Source: Curtobacterium sp. MCSS17_015
GTDB lineage: Bacteria; Actinomycetota; Actinomycetes; Actinomycetales; Microbacteriaceae
Direction: 5' to 3'
Assembly: GCF_003234265.2 (NCBI RefSeq)
Contig: NZ_CP126256.1
Coordinates: 620,001-684,000, forward strand
DNA length: 64,000 bases
Shown here: piece by piece, positions 8,299 through 17,206 of the stretch
How the letters are laid out: each line of letters begins with the position of its first letter
Position numbering within the stretch: position 1 is the first letter of the stretch
Program-made: the position numbers and the translations under genes
The notes under the pieces: model-generated
The model's input: the letters and a program-made list of their open reading frames with translations, nothing else
Database searches by the model: none
What the model was told of the DNA's origin: nothing

Positions 8299-9756
8299 TC
8301 AGCTGAGCTGGTTCGCCTCGACCCAGGCGAGGTACTCCGGCGAGACGGATCCGGTGACGTACTCACCCGTGAAGCAGCTCATCTCGAGGTCCGTGACGTC
8401 GGACCCCTCGATGATCGCGTCCCGCATGTCACCGATCTCCTGGTAGATCAGGTGGTCGCTGCCGAGCACCCGGTTGATCTCCGGGATCTTCCGGTCGTGA
8501 GCGATGAGCTCGGCCCGCGTCGGCATGTTGATCCCGTACACGTGCGGGTACCGGACAGGCGGCGCGGCGCTCGTGAACGTGACCTCGTTCGCGCCCGCCG
8601 CCCGGGCCATCTCGACGATCTCGCGACTGGTCGTGCCGCGCACGATCGAGTCGTCGACGATGAGGATGTTCTTGCCCTTGAACTCGGACGACATCGCGTT
8701 GAGCTTCTGGCGGACCGAGCGCTTGCGCTCCGCCTGGCCCGGCATGATGAACGTCCGGCCGACGTAGCGGTTCTTGTAGAAGCCCTCGCGGTACTCGATG
8801 CCGAGCTTCTGCGCGACCTGCATGGCCGCGGGCCGGGACGAGTCCGGGATGGGCATGACCACGTCGATGTCGCCGGTCGGGGCGTACTGCGCGATCGTGT
8901 CGGCCAGGCGGTTGCCGAGACGGAGGCGGGCGTCGTACACCGAGATGCCGTTCATCACGGAGTCCGGGCGGGCCAGGTAGACGTACTCGAAGGAGCACGG
9001 CACCAGGCGCGGGTCCTTCGCGCACTGCCGGGCGTGCATCGTGCCGTCCATCTCGATGAAGACGGCCTCGCCCGGTGCGACGTCGCGGACGATGTCGTAG
9101 CCGCCGGACTCGAGCACGAGGGACTCGCTCGCGACGACCCACTCGCTCTTGCCGGCGTCGTCGAACTTGTGGCCCAGGATGAGCGGTCGGATGCCGTACG
9201 GGTCGCGGAACGCCAGCAGGCCGTGGCCGGCGATCGTCGCGATCGTCGCGTAGGAGCCCTCGACCCGCTCGTGCACGCGCTCGACCGCGTCGAACACCTG
9301 CCCGGCGTCGAGGTGGGTGCCGCGAACCTGGCCCTGCAGCTCGTGCGCCAGCACGTTCACCAGCAGCTCGGTGTCCGAGGTGGTGTTGAGGTGCCGACGG
9401 TCGATGTCGAACAGCTCCCGAGTGAGTTCGCGGGTGTTCGTGAGGTTGCCGTTGTGCACGAGGACGATGCCGTACGGCGCGTTCACGTAGAACGGCTGGG
9501 CCTCTTCCTCGTTCACCGCGGCGCCGCGGGTGGCGTAGCGGACGTGGCCGAGGCCCATCGTCCCGAGGAGCGCCCGCATGTCACGGGTGCGGAAGGCCTC
9601 GCGCACGTGGCCGCGGGTTTTGTGCATGTGGTGCACGTGCCCGTCGACCGTGGCGATGCCCGTCGAGTCCTGTCCCCGGTGCTGCAGGAGGAGCAGGGCG
9701 TCGTAGATGGATTGGTTTGCAGGCCCCTGCGCAACGAGGCCGACGATGCCGCACAT
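8299..9756 (-). CDS. purF: Amidophosphoribosyltransferase
   Basis: First committed enzyme of purine synthesis: converts PRPP and glutamine to phosphoribosylamine. The 485-residue chain begins MCGIVG, so Cys2 is the glutaminase nucleophile with no propeptide. The glutaminase domain carries GLGHVRYATRG near residue 68 and HNGNLTN near residue 101. The PRTase domain carries the PRPP loop LIVDDSIVRGTTSRE near residue 363. Expressed divergently from purM rather than in the purF-purM operon seen in many actinobacteria. Confidence 0.97.
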   Translation of the reverse strand: MCGIVGLVAQGPANQSIYDALLLLQHRGQDSTGIATVDGHVHHMHKTRGHVREAFRTRDMRALLGTMGLGHVRYATRGAAVNEEEAQPFYVNAPYGIVLVHNGNLTNTRELTRELFDIDRRHLNTTSDTELLVNVLAHELQGQVRGTHLDAGQVFDAVERVHERVEGSYATIATIAGHGLLAFRDPYGIRPLILGHKFDDAGKSEWVVASESLVLESGGYDIVRDVAPGEAVFIEMDGTMHARQCAKDPRLVPCSFEYVYLARPDSVMNGISVYDARLRLGNRLADTIAQYAPTGDIDVVMPIPDSSRPAAMQVAQKLGIEYREGFYKNRYVGRTFIMPGQAERKRSVRQKLNAMSSEFKGKNILIVDDSIVRGTTSREIVEMARAAGANEVTFTSAAPPVRYPHVYGINMPTRAELIAHDRKIPEINRVLGSDHLIYQEIGDMRDAIIEGSDVTDLEMSCFTGEYVTGSVSPEYLAWVEANQLS

Positions 9757-9827
9757 TCGCGGGGTGCTCCAGACCGTAGGATCGGGTGGTACCGAACAAG
9801 TCTGCCATGCCCTGCGGAGGACGACGT
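9757..9827. promoter_or_regulatory. purF / purM divergent promoter region
   Basis: The 71-bp gap must drive both genes. For purF, TACGGT lies 18 nt before the ATG with a GGAG ribosome site between them. For purM, a strong ribosome site GCGGAGG precedes the ATG at 9828. I see no known purine operator; a riboswitch would not fit. Confidence 0.45.
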
Positions 9828-10922
9828 ATGCCCAACCCCTACGCCGAGGCCGGTGTCGACACCGCAGCCGGTGACCTGGCCGTCGAGCTCATGAAGTCCG
9901 CCGTCTCGGCGACGCACAACGCGTCGGTCCTGGGCGGGGTCGGAGGCTTCGCCGGGCTCTACGACGTCTCGTTCCTCAAGGACTTCGAGCGGCCGCTCCT
10001 CGCCACCTCGACCGACGGCGTCGGCACCAAGGTCGCGATCGCGCAGGCCATCGACAAGCACGACACGATCGGTCAGGACCTCGTCGGCATGGTCGTCGAC
10101 GACATCGTCGTGGTCGGGGCGAAGCCGCTGTTCATGACGGACTACATCGCCTGCGGCCGGGTCGTGCCGAACCGCATCGCGGACATCGTCGCCGGCATCG
10201 CCCGCGGTTGCGCGGCGACCGGGACCGCGCTCGTCGGTGGCGAGACCGCGGAGCACCCGGGCCTGCTCGGTCCGGACGACTACGACGTGGCCGGTGCCGC
10301 GGTCGGTGCGGTCGAGGCCGGGTCGCAGCTCGGGGCGCACCTCGTGCAGGACGGTGACGCGGTCATCGCGATCGAGTCCTCCGGCCTGCACTCGAACGGG
10401 TACTCGCTCGTCCGGCACATCCTCGGGCAGCGCGGCATCGGGTACACCGACACGCTGCCGGAGCTCGGCGGCCTGGTGGGGGAGACCCTGCTCGAGCCCA
10501 CGCGGCTGTACACGTCCCCGCTGCTCGAGCTCATCGAGCAGCACCCCGGTGCCGTGCACTCCCTGTCGCACGTGACCGGTGGTGGCATCGCGGCGAACCT
10601 GGCGCGCGTGCTGCCCGTGGGCTCGTGGGTCGAAGTCGAGCGCTCGACCTGGCAGCCGCTCCCGGTGTTCCGCGTGCTGGCCGACCTGGCCGGCACCCCG
10701 ATCGAGGACACCGAGGGCACCTGGAACCTGGGCGTCGGCATGTTCGCCGTCGTGTCGGGGGCTGCGGCGGCCGACGTCATCGCGTCCCTCGGGGCAGCCG
10801 GTCTGCCCGCGTGGACGGTCGGCTCGGTGTCGACGAGTGCCCGCGACCTGACCGGGTTCGAGCAGGGCGCCAAGGGCGTCGACGGCGGAGCCGTGCGTCT
10901 CGTGGGGTCCTACGCCGGCTGA
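9828..10922 (+). CDS. purM: Phosphoribosylformylglycinamidine cyclo-ligase (AIR synthetase)
   Basis: ATP-dependent ring closure of FGAM to AIR in purine synthesis. 364 residues, normal length. The start YAEAGVDTAAGD, the metal/ATP block STDGVGTKVAIA near residue 58, and the GGETAEHPG segment near residue 138 are diagnostic. The ATG at 9828 is preceded by GCGGAGGACGACGT, an ideal ribosome site, so a longer in-frame start at 9786 is rejected. Divergent from purF and followed by a perfect hairpin. Confidence 0.97.
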   Translation: MPNPYAEAGVDTAAGDLAVELMKSAVSATHNASVLGGVGGFAGLYDVSFLKDFERPLLATSTDGVGTKVAIAQAIDKHDTIGQDLVGMVVDDIVVVGAKPLFMTDYIACGRVVPNRIADIVAGIARGCAATGTALVGGETAEHPGLLGPDDYDVAGAAVGAVEAGSQLGAHLVQDGDAVIAIESSGLHSNGYSLVRHILGQRGIGYTDTLPELGGLVGETLLEPTRLYTSPLLELIEQHPGAVHSLSHVTGGGIAANLARVLPVGSWVEVERSTWQPLPVFRVLADLAGTPIEDTEGTWNLGVGMFAVVSGAAAADVIASLGAAGLPAWTVGSVSTSARDLTGFEQGAKGVDGGAVRLVGSYAG

Positions 10923-10954
10923 CGCCCGCCCCGCGGCCGCCGAGGCCGCCCGCT

Positions 10955-10990
10955 CACGCCGAGGTTCCGCAATCGCGGAACCTCGGCGTG
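10955..10990. terminator. purM terminator hairpin
   Basis: A perfect 16-bp stem (10955-10970 with 10975-10990) closing an AATC loop, 32 bp after the purM stop codon. A degenerate partial copy of the arm follows at about 10993-11012. Confidence 0.8.
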
Positions 10991-11073
10991 CGAGATCCCG
11001 CGATCGTGGAACCGGGACGGTCGACCGACGGCGAGTCCTGGAACCCCGCGCGGCGGGCGGCAGCGCGGGCGGA

Positions 11074-11169
11074 GCCGCGAGGCGGCACGTCGTGCGACCT
11101 CGGCCGAGCCCGGCGTACCGGGCCGCGAGGCGGCACGCCGTGTGACCTCGGCCGAGCCCGGCGTGCCGG
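11074..11169. repeat. Two 48-bp tandem repeats
   Basis: Two head-to-tail 48-bp copies (11074-11121, 11122-11169) with a few single-base differences, each containing GAGGCGGCACG and CCTCGGCCGAGCCCGGCGT. Located in the purM / DUF3073 gap (10923-11259), which holds no gene that I can support. Confidence 0.8.
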
Positions 11170-11259
11170 GCCGTGATGCACGTCGCCGGACGGCGGACCG
11201 TCCGGACACGACGAGAGGCCGCGCTGCCCGGAGGCGCGCGGCGTCGTCAGACCGAAGGG

Positions 11260-11463
11260 TCAGGCGGACTTGTCGGTGTCCGACTGGTCCAGGTCACCGT
11301 CGTCACCGAACTCGTCGGCCCAGCGGTCGACGTAGTCGGGCTCGTCCGACTGTTGTGCGACGGAGAGTTCGCGTTCGAGAGCACCGTAGTTCGTGTCCGG
11401 GCTGAAGTACTTCAGCTCTCGGGCGACCTTGGTGTGCTTCGCCTTCTGACGGCCGCGCCCCAT
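11260..11463 (-). CDS. DUF3073 family protein
   Basis: A 67-residue protein of the actinobacterial DUF3073 family, recognised by its basic start MGRGRQKAKHTKVARELKY and acidic C-terminal half. The function is unknown. Strong charge segregation (basic first 20 residues, acidic last 35) would suit nucleic-acid or protein contact. The family is typically found next to purM, as here, convergent with it. A longer open frame upstream is not used because the family always begins with MGRGR. Confidence 0.88.
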   Translation of the reverse strand: MGRGRQKAKHTKVARELKYFSPDTNYGALERELSVAQQSDEPDYVDRWADEFGDDGDLDQSDTDKSA

Positions 11464-11625
11464 GCGTGACCCCCTCTGTGTCGGCTCGTGTCCGGTCTCG
11501 GCGGGCGAGGAGTGATCACCCGGGAAGAACAGACGGTTCGTGGTTTGAAATCTGTCGGCCACTTTACCATGTACCCCGTTGCCGGCTTCGCCCGGCGCGT
11601 CCCGAGCACAGCAGAATCGAGGGTG

Positions 11626-12765
11626 ATGCGCACCGCCGTCCAGCAAGCCCGTGTCGTCGTCATCGGTGCGGGCCAGGCAGGCCTCTCGGTGGCGTGGCAC
11701 CTCCAGCGCGCCGGCCTCAGCGCGGGCAGCGACCTCGTCGTGCTCGACCGTGCGCCGGGGACGGGAGGCGCGTGGCAGTTCCGGTGGGACGCGCTCCGTC
11801 TCGGTCTCGCGCACCGCGTGCACGACCTGCCCGGCATGCACGAGATGGGCCTGCGGTTCGACGAGGCCGATCGGTCGCGTCCGGCCCGCGAGGTCGTCGC
11901 CGAGTACTACCGCCGGTTCGAGGAGCGCCACGACCTGCGGGTGCGGCGCCCGGTCGCCGTCACCGCCGTCCACCGCGAGGACGAGCGCCGTCCCGACGGG
12001 AGCGCCGGTGCCCTGGTCGTCGAGACCCGAGAGGACGACGGCACCACCGGGGCGATCCGCTCGGAGGTGGTCGTCAACGCCTCCGGCACGTGGGGCACCC
12101 CGTTCGTGCCGTGGATCCCGGGCCGCGACGTGTTCCGGGGCCGCCAGCTCGACACGACGGGCTACCGCGACGCGGCGGACTTCACCGGGCAGGACGTCGT
12201 CGTCGTCGGCGGCGGGACGAGTGCGATCGGGTTCCTGCTCGAGCTCGACGGCGTCGCCCGGTCGACGCGGTGGTTCACCCGTCGACCGGTGGTCTGGTCG
12301 GAGGACCCCGCCCTCGCCGTCGGAGCCGCGGTGTCGGCGGTCGAGGACCAGGACCGCGCAGCGAGAGCAGGGCGGACGCTGCCGAGCATCGTCAGCGGGA
12401 CGGGCCTGCCGGTCACCCCGCGGATCCGGCGCGGTCTGGCACGTGGGCTGCTGCAGCCCGAACCCATGTTCACACGACTCGACGCGGACGGGGTCGAGAC
12501 CGCCACCGGCGAGCACGTCCGCGCCGACGCGGTGATCTGGGCGACGGGCTTCCGTGCGGACCTCCGGCACCTCGCGCCACTGCACCTGCGGACCGAGGCG
12601 GGCGGGATCGTCGTCGAGGACGGCCGTTCGGGAGCCGAACCCCGGCTCTTCCTCGCCGGCTACGGCCCGCAGGCATCGACGATCGGAGCGAACCGGGCCG
12701 GCCGGCGCACCGCGCGTCAGGTGATGGCGGTGCTGGCCGCTGACGACACGGTCGCGCCCGCCTGA
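11626..12765 (+). CDS. FAD-dependent oxidoreductase, flavin monooxygenase-like
   Basis: A 379-residue cytosolic flavoprotein. The FAD-binding GxGxxG motif VVVIGAGQAGLSVAWHL is at residues 10-26, a second NADPH-binding motif VVVVGGGTSAIGF is near residue 190, and an ATG-type motif IWATGFRADL is near residue 305. This layout is that of CzcO/Trka-like flavin monooxygenases that oxidise small organic substrates. The substrate is unknown. The ATG at 11626 directly precedes the FAD fold; an upstream in-frame start would add an unlikely 46-residue leader. Stands alone. Confidence 0.88.
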   Translation: MRTAVQQARVVVIGAGQAGLSVAWHLQRAGLSAGSDLVVLDRAPGTGGAWQFRWDALRLGLAHRVHDLPGMHEMGLRFDEADRSRPAREVVAEYYRRFEERHDLRVRRPVAVTAVHREDERRPDGSAGALVVETREDDGTTGAIRSEVVVNASGTWGTPFVPWIPGRDVFRGRQLDTTGYRDAADFTGQDVVVVGGGTSAIGFLLELDGVARSTRWFTRRPVVWSEDPALAVGAAVSAVEDQDRAARAGRTLPSIVSGTGLPVTPRIRRGLARGLLQPEPMFTRLDADGVETATGEHVRADAVIWATGFRADLRHLAPLHLRTEAGGIVVEDGRSGAEPRLFLAGYGPQASTIGANRAGRRTARQVMAVLAADDTVAPA

Positions 12766-12847
12766 CGACGGCAGGTGGGCGACCACCAGGGGAACGGCAG
12801 ACGGCGGTCCGCAGGAGAGCGGACCGCCGTACGGCAACGTCTGTCCC

Positions 12848-13096
12848 TCAGGAACCGGAGCCGCGGCCCGTCTTCTCCTGCAGGCGCTCGATGTGCTCGG
12901 ACGCCTCCGCTTTCGTGAGGTCGGCCGAGAGCTCCTCGCCGGCCTCACGCGCGAGGGTGTCGAGGTAGCTGCGCTGCGGGCCGGTCATCGGCTCGTCGCC
13001 GGTGACCCACTGCTCGGGGTCCTTGCTCGCGGTGGTCGACGGGTCCGGGCGCTCGCCGCCGAGGGTCTCCGGCTGGTTCTGGTCTGCATCACTCAT
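12848..13096 (-). CDS. DUF3072-type small protein
   Basis: An 82-residue hydrophilic protein resembling DUF3072: acidic Asn/Gln/Pro-rich start, then PMTGPQRSYLDTLAREAGE and LTKAEASEHIERLQEKTGR. The second half looks like a SAP/helix-hairpin type fold that may touch nucleic acid, but no function is established. The ATG at 13096 has TACCGT 7 nt upstream (13104-13109), so it is probably leaderless. Confidence 0.82.
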   Translation of the reverse strand: MSDADQNQPETLGGERPDPSTTASKDPEQWVTGDEPMTGPQRSYLDTLAREAGEELSADLTKAEASEHIERLQEKTGRGSGS

Positions 13097-13212
13097 GAGC
13101 GTGACGGTACGCCGCACCGCCGACGTCCCGCGCAGCACTGGCGTCCCCCGACGACCGGGGACGGACAGTGGCCGCCACTCGGCGTGACCGGCCGGAGTCG
13201 GACCGGCCGGGG

Positions 13213-14070
13213 TCAGACCGGCGTCGCCGTGTACCGGACCAGGTCCCCGCCGACGTCGCTCGCCGCGATCGGCACGACCCGACCGCCCCGCTCGATCCAC
13301 AGTGTGTTCGCCCGTTCGTCGAGCCGGTCCACCCGGTGCAGGGTGCCGCCGAGCAGGACGGACGCGGTCACGCGGACCCGCCCGGACGCGGGCCGGGGCG
13401 GCAGGCCGGGGACGTCGTCGGCGTACTCCGGGTACTCGCCGGGCGTCAGGACCGGTGCGACGGGTGTGGTCACGACCTCCACCCCGGTCGCCCCGGTGGC
13501 GGTGCGGGGGAGCGGATCCGCATCCACACCCGCACCGGCGGTGGCGCCGTCGCGACCCGCACCCGCACCCGCACCCGCACCCGCAGTCGTCACGACCACG
13601 AGCCGCACCACCTGGTCCATCGGCAGCGGCACGTCCACCTTCGGTGACTCCGCCGACCCGGCCAGCGCTCGGAACGCCGGCCGACCGTCGGCGCCGAGGT
13701 GGGCCTCCTGGCCGTCGATCCGCACGCGACCGCGACCGCGTGAGTCGGCGTAGACGCCGGGCTCGAGCCCGGAACGGCGGGCCTCCAGGAGGCTCACCAC
13801 CACCCGGTCCGGCCGGTACCAGTCCCGGAGCGTGGCCGGGTCGACCCAGCCGATGCTCGCGACCCCGCGCGCCAGTTCCGCCGAGTCGTCGGCCGCCCGC
13901 TCGTCGAGCGCGCCGAGGGGGTGCTCGCCGCGAACCGCGACGAGTCCGTCGTAGCGGCCGTCCGGCGAGACCGGCGGCCGGTGGTCGAGCACCTCGACGC
14001 GCTTCGGGACCTTGCCGCCGTGGCCGTCGAAGGTCGCGAAGGTGCGGAGGTCCTCGGGAGCGGTCGTCAT
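13213..14070 (-). CDS. Hypothetical protein with Ala-Gly linker
   Basis: A 285-residue soluble protein I do not recognise. The N-terminal half (residues 1-165) is well ordered in appearance. A low-complexity run of alternating Gly and Ala (about 166-185) comes from a short CCCGCA tandem repeat in the DNA near 13551-13589. The C-terminal part (about 215-285) is again ordered and could be a second small beta domain. TACCAT lies 8 nt before the ATG. No catalytic motif is visible. Confidence 0.7.
   Translation of the reverse strand: MTTAPEDLRTFATFDGHGGKVPKRVEVLDHRPPVSPDGRYDGLVAVRGEHPLGALDERAADDSAELARGVASIGWVDPATLRDWYRPDRVVVSLLEARRSGLEPGVYADSRGRGRVRIDGQEAHLGADGRPAFRALAGSAESPKVDVPLPMDQVVRLVVVTTAGAGAGAGAGRDGATAGAGVDADPLPRTATGATGVEVVTTPVAPVLTPGEYPEYADDVPGLPPRPASGRVRVTASVLLGGTLHRVDRLDERANTLWIERGGRVVPIAASDVGGDLVRYTATPV
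13551..13589. repeat. 6-bp tandem repeat inside CDS
   Basis: About six copies of CCGCAC/CACCCG hexamers on the plus strand, encoding the Gly-Ala run of the overlapping gene. Being a multiple of 3, length changes would keep the frame. Confidence 0.7.
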
Positions 14071-14130
14071 GGGGTCACATGGTACGACCGGGCACCGTCA
14101 CGCGCGGTCATGGTCGGGCACCCGCCGTCC

Positions 14131-16374
14131 TCAGTGCTGGTCGTCGTGCGCGGACGGGACGGGCGGGGCGGTGGGGACGAGGGTGCGGACCTCACCGGTG
14201 CAGGTCGCAGGGTCGACGCCCTCCGCCGGGCCGGCCGGTCGGGTCGCGCGACGCGACGGCGTCCCGGTGTGTGCCAACTTCTGCGGTTCCAGGCTGTTGC
14301 GCTGGGCCGAGCGGATGAGGCGGTCCTCCTCGGCCTCGGAGCGGAAGACGCCGTGCGGCGAGCGACGGAGTGCCGGCCGGACGGGTTCGCCACGTCGGTC
14401 CTGCCCGGGGAAAGGGCGGGAGCGCTTGCCGTACAGCAGCTCCGACGAGTCGAGCAGCCACGGCACGAGGGCGACGGTGACGCCGTGCATGAGCAGGAGC
14501 TTCTTCCGGATGCGACGACCGCGGTGGTTGTGCAGCAGGCCCTCCCACCAGTGGCCGACGATGAACACCGGCGTGTAGACCGTGACGACCTCGGACCCGT
14601 GCTCGAGCCGGTGTGCCTTGATGTACTTGATGAGCGGCATCGAGATGTCGCGGTACGGGCTCGGCACCATCGTCAGCGGGACCTCGATGCCGTGCTCGGC
14701 CCACTGCTCACGGAGGCGGGCGGCCTCGGCGTCGTCGATGGCGACGTGCACCGCCTCGAGGTCGGCGTGCTTGGCGGCGATGGCGTAGTCGAGCGCCTTG
14801 AGGACCGGCTTCTGCAGCTTGTTGACGAGGACGATCGCGTGGTCGCCGGTGGCACCGAACTCGGTGTCGGCGTCCGCGGCGATCTCGTGCGAGACGTCGC
14901 GGTAGTAGCGGTTCACGCCGAGCATGAGCACGAACAGCACCGGCATGATCACGAAGACGAGCCAGGCGCCGTGCGTGAACTTCGTGATGGTGACGATGAC
15001 GAGCACCACGAAGGTGAAGGTCGCACCGACCGAGTTGATGGTGAGGCTCCGGATGACCTGCGCGCGGTTCACCGGCTCGCCGGCGGTCCCGGCGCGGTCC
15101 GCACGGAGCAGGCTCACCCAGTGCTTGACCATCCCGCTCTGCCCGAGCGTGAACGAGACGAACACGCCGATGATGTAGAGCTGGATGAGGCTGGTGACGT
15201 TCGCCCGGTAGACGAAGAGCAGGGCGGCCGCGACGAGCGCGAGCACGATGACGCCGTTCGAGTAGATGAGCCGGTCGCCGCGGGTGGACAGCGCCTTCGG
15301 GGCGTAGGAGTCGCGCGCCAGGATCGAGCCGAGCAGCGGGAACCCGTTGAACGCCGTGTTCGCCGCGAGGAGCAGCACCGCCGCCGTGGTCGCCTGGATG
15401 ACGAAGAACAGGACCGAGTTGTTGCCGAACGTGGCCGCGGCGATCTGGGCGATGAGGGAGCGCTGCGGTGTCGCGGCGCAGTCCGCGAAGCCCTGCAGGT
15501 CGCACGCGTTCTCCGCGTAGTGCACGCGGGAGACGAGGGCGAGCGTGATGAGGCCGACGAACAGCACGATCGCGATCCCGCCCATGAGCACGAGGGTCTG
15601 CTGCGCGTTCTTGATCTTCGGGCGGCGGAAGGCCGGGATGCCGTTCGCGATGGCCTCGACACCGGTGAGCGCCGAACAGCCGGACGCGAAGGCCCGGAGG
15701 AGCAGGAGGATGAAGGCCGCCTGTGTGGTGTGCTCGATGTTCTCGACGGTGTAGCCGGCGGACTCGGCCACGGGCGCGTCCCCGGCGGCGATCCGGACGA
15801 GGCCGGTCACGACCATCAGGAAGACGCTCGCCACGAACAGGTAGGTCGGGACGGCGAAGGCCTTGCTCGACTCGCGCACACCGCGGAGGTTCGCGGCCGC
15901 CAGCAGCACGACGAACAGGATCGCCAACTCCACGCGGAACGGGTTGAGCATCGGCAGCGCCGAGATGATGTTGTCGACGCCGGAGGCCACCGACACGGCC
16001 ACCGTCATCACGTAGTCGACGAGCAGGGCGCTCGCGACGACGAGCCCGGCCTTCTCGCCGAGGTTCCGGTGTGCCACCTCGTAGTCGCCGCCGCCGGACG
16101 GGTACGCCTTGATGAGCTGCCGGTACGACGCGACGACCACGACGAGCAGCAGCACGACGAGGGCGGCCACCCAGGGTGCGAACGTCAGGAACGCCATCCC
16201 GCCGAGCAGCAGGATCATGAGCAGCTCCTGCGGCGCGTACGCCACGGAGGAGAGCGGGTCGCTGGCGAAGATGGGGAGCGCCAGGTGCTTCGGCAGGAGC
16301 TGCCCCTCGAGTTTCTCGGAGGGGAGCGGGTCGCCGATCAGTCGGGCTTTCAACGACCGGGTCTCGTTGGTCAC
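14131..16374 (-). CDS. APC family permease, KimA-like (probable K+ importer)
   Basis: A 747-residue integral membrane protein. Residues 15-45 contain GDPLPSEKLEGQ and FASDPLSSVAYAPQELL, the signature of the KimA/YdaO branch of the APC superfamily, known for proton-coupled high-affinity potassium import. About 12 membrane helices occupy residues 45-480, followed by a large cytosolic C-terminal domain (to 747) that in KimA mediates dimerisation. The GTG start at 16374 has TAAGTT 8 nt upstream and TTGCGT a further 16 nt away, the clearest classical promoter in this region. No ydaO/c-di-AMP riboswitch fits in the short leader. The substrate is by analogy; an amino acid is the alternative. Confidence 0.85.
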   Translation of the reverse strand: MTNETRSLKARLIGDPLPSEKLEGQLLPKHLALPIFASDPLSSVAYAPQELLMILLLGGMAFLTFAPWVAALVVLLLVVVVASYRQLIKAYPSGGGDYEVAHRNLGEKAGLVVASALLVDYVMTVAVSVASGVDNIISALPMLNPFRVELAILFVVLLAAANLRGVRESSKAFAVPTYLFVASVFLMVVTGLVRIAAGDAPVAESAGYTVENIEHTTQAAFILLLLRAFASGCSALTGVEAIANGIPAFRRPKIKNAQQTLVLMGGIAIVLFVGLITLALVSRVHYAENACDLQGFADCAATPQRSLIAQIAAATFGNNSVLFFVIQATTAAVLLLAANTAFNGFPLLGSILARDSYAPKALSTRGDRLIYSNGVIVLALVAAALLFVYRANVTSLIQLYIIGVFVSFTLGQSGMVKHWVSLLRADRAGTAGEPVNRAQVIRSLTINSVGATFTFVVLVIVTITKFTHGAWLVFVIMPVLFVLMLGVNRYYRDVSHEIAADADTEFGATGDHAIVLVNKLQKPVLKALDYAIAAKHADLEAVHVAIDDAEAARLREQWAEHGIEVPLTMVPSPYRDISMPLIKYIKAHRLEHGSEVVTVYTPVFIVGHWWEGLLHNHRGRRIRKKLLLMHGVTVALVPWLLDSSELLYGKRSRPFPGQDRRGEPVRPALRRSPHGVFRSEAEEDRLIRSAQRNSLEPQKLAHTGTPSRRATRPAGPAEGVDPATCTGEVRTLVPTAPPVPSAHDDQH

Positions 16375-16382
16375 GAGCGACG

Positions 16383-16410
16383 AACTTACTCAATCGGGGG
16401 GCGAACGCAA
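16383..16410 (-). promoter_or_regulatory. Promoter of KimA-like gene
   Basis: TTGCGT (16405-16410), 16-nt spacer, TAAGTT (16383-16388), then 8 nt to the GTG start. Transcript probably leaderless. Confidence 0.65.
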
Positions 16411-16459
16411 CACCGGGAGGCCGAACGGTATTCCGCCGTGACCGAACGGATGGCGGCGA

Positions 16460-16497
16460 CCCCTCCCGATCCGCTTGTCCGTGCGGATCGGGAGGGG
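16460..16497. terminator. Terminator of DUF4097-padR operon
   Basis: A perfect 15-bp stem CCCCTCCCGATCCGC (16460-16474) / GCGGATCGGGAGGGG (16483-16497) with an 8-nt loop, about 115 bp after the padR stop codon. Confidence 0.8.
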
Positions 16498-16612
16498 TTG
16501 TCCGCCGGTTCCTGAAGGAACGGACAGGGTGGCGGATCAGGCCGGCCGGCGCGACGGGAGGCCCGGATCGCGCCCACCCCGTCGGCGCCGGCCATGCGGT
16601 CTCCCGCAGTCC

Positions 16613-17206
16613 TCAGAGGGACTTGCGCAGGGCCTCCAGACCATCGCGGAGTCGCTGGACCGCCGCGTCGTCGAGCGTCCCGCGGGCTGCGCGGCGCCGG
16701 AGGTCGGCGCGGAGCTGCTGCCGGAACACGGCGACGGCCATCTCGGCGTCGCGGAGTGTCCGGCCACCGGAACCCGGGACGGACGTCGGTTCGGCTCCCG
16801 CTGCGCCGGCGGGCCCGGCCGGGCCGCTGTGCTGCGCGGCGGCGAGGTCGGCGCGGAGTGACTCCATCGCGGCGCCCACCGAGGCGCGCACCCCGTCGGC
16901 CAGGGACTTCACGCTGTCCGCGACGCCGTCCTCGAGCTGGGCGACCTCGTCCGCACGGGCGTCGAGCTCGGCGCGACCGGCGTCGGTGATGGCGTAGACG
17001 GTCTTGCGGCCGTCCGAGGTCTTCGTGACCAGGCCGTCCTCCTCGAGCTTCGCGAGCCGGGGGTAGACGGTGCCGGCGCTCGGGACGTACGTGCCGCCGA
17101 AGCGGTCGCCGAGTGCGGTGATGACCTCGTACCCGTGCATCGGGTGGTCGGCGAGCAGGACGAGCAGGTAGAGGCGCAGGTGTCCGTGCGCGAAGACGGG
17201 GCTCAT
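16613..17206 (-). CDS. PadR family transcriptional regulator
   Basis: A 197-residue winged-helix repressor. The start SPVFAHGHLRLYLLVLLADHPMHGYEV and the wing LVTKTSDGRKTVYAITDAGR (residues 57-76) are typical of PadR with a long C-terminal helical dimer arm. Its ATG overlaps the stop of the DUF4097 gene (4 nt), so both are co-translated and the regulator probably controls its own operon through the ATGTA/TACAT symmetrical site upstream (18108-18150). The inducer is unknown. Confidence 0.92.
   Translation of the reverse strand: MSPVFAHGHLRLYLLVLLADHPMHGYEVITALGDRFGGTYVPSAGTVYPRLAKLEEDGLVTKTSDGRKTVYAITDAGRAELDARADEVAQLEDGVADSVKSLADGVRASVGAAMESLRADLAAAQHSGPAGPAGAAGAEPTSVPGSGGRTLRDAEMAVAVFRQQLRADLRRRAARGTLDDAAVQRLRDGLEALRKSL

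Noticed and set aside
16375..16459. c-di-AMP (ydaO) riboswitch before the KimA-like gene
   Set aside because: Only about 85 bp lie between gene and terminator, and the promoter is 8 nt from the start codon, leaving no leader.
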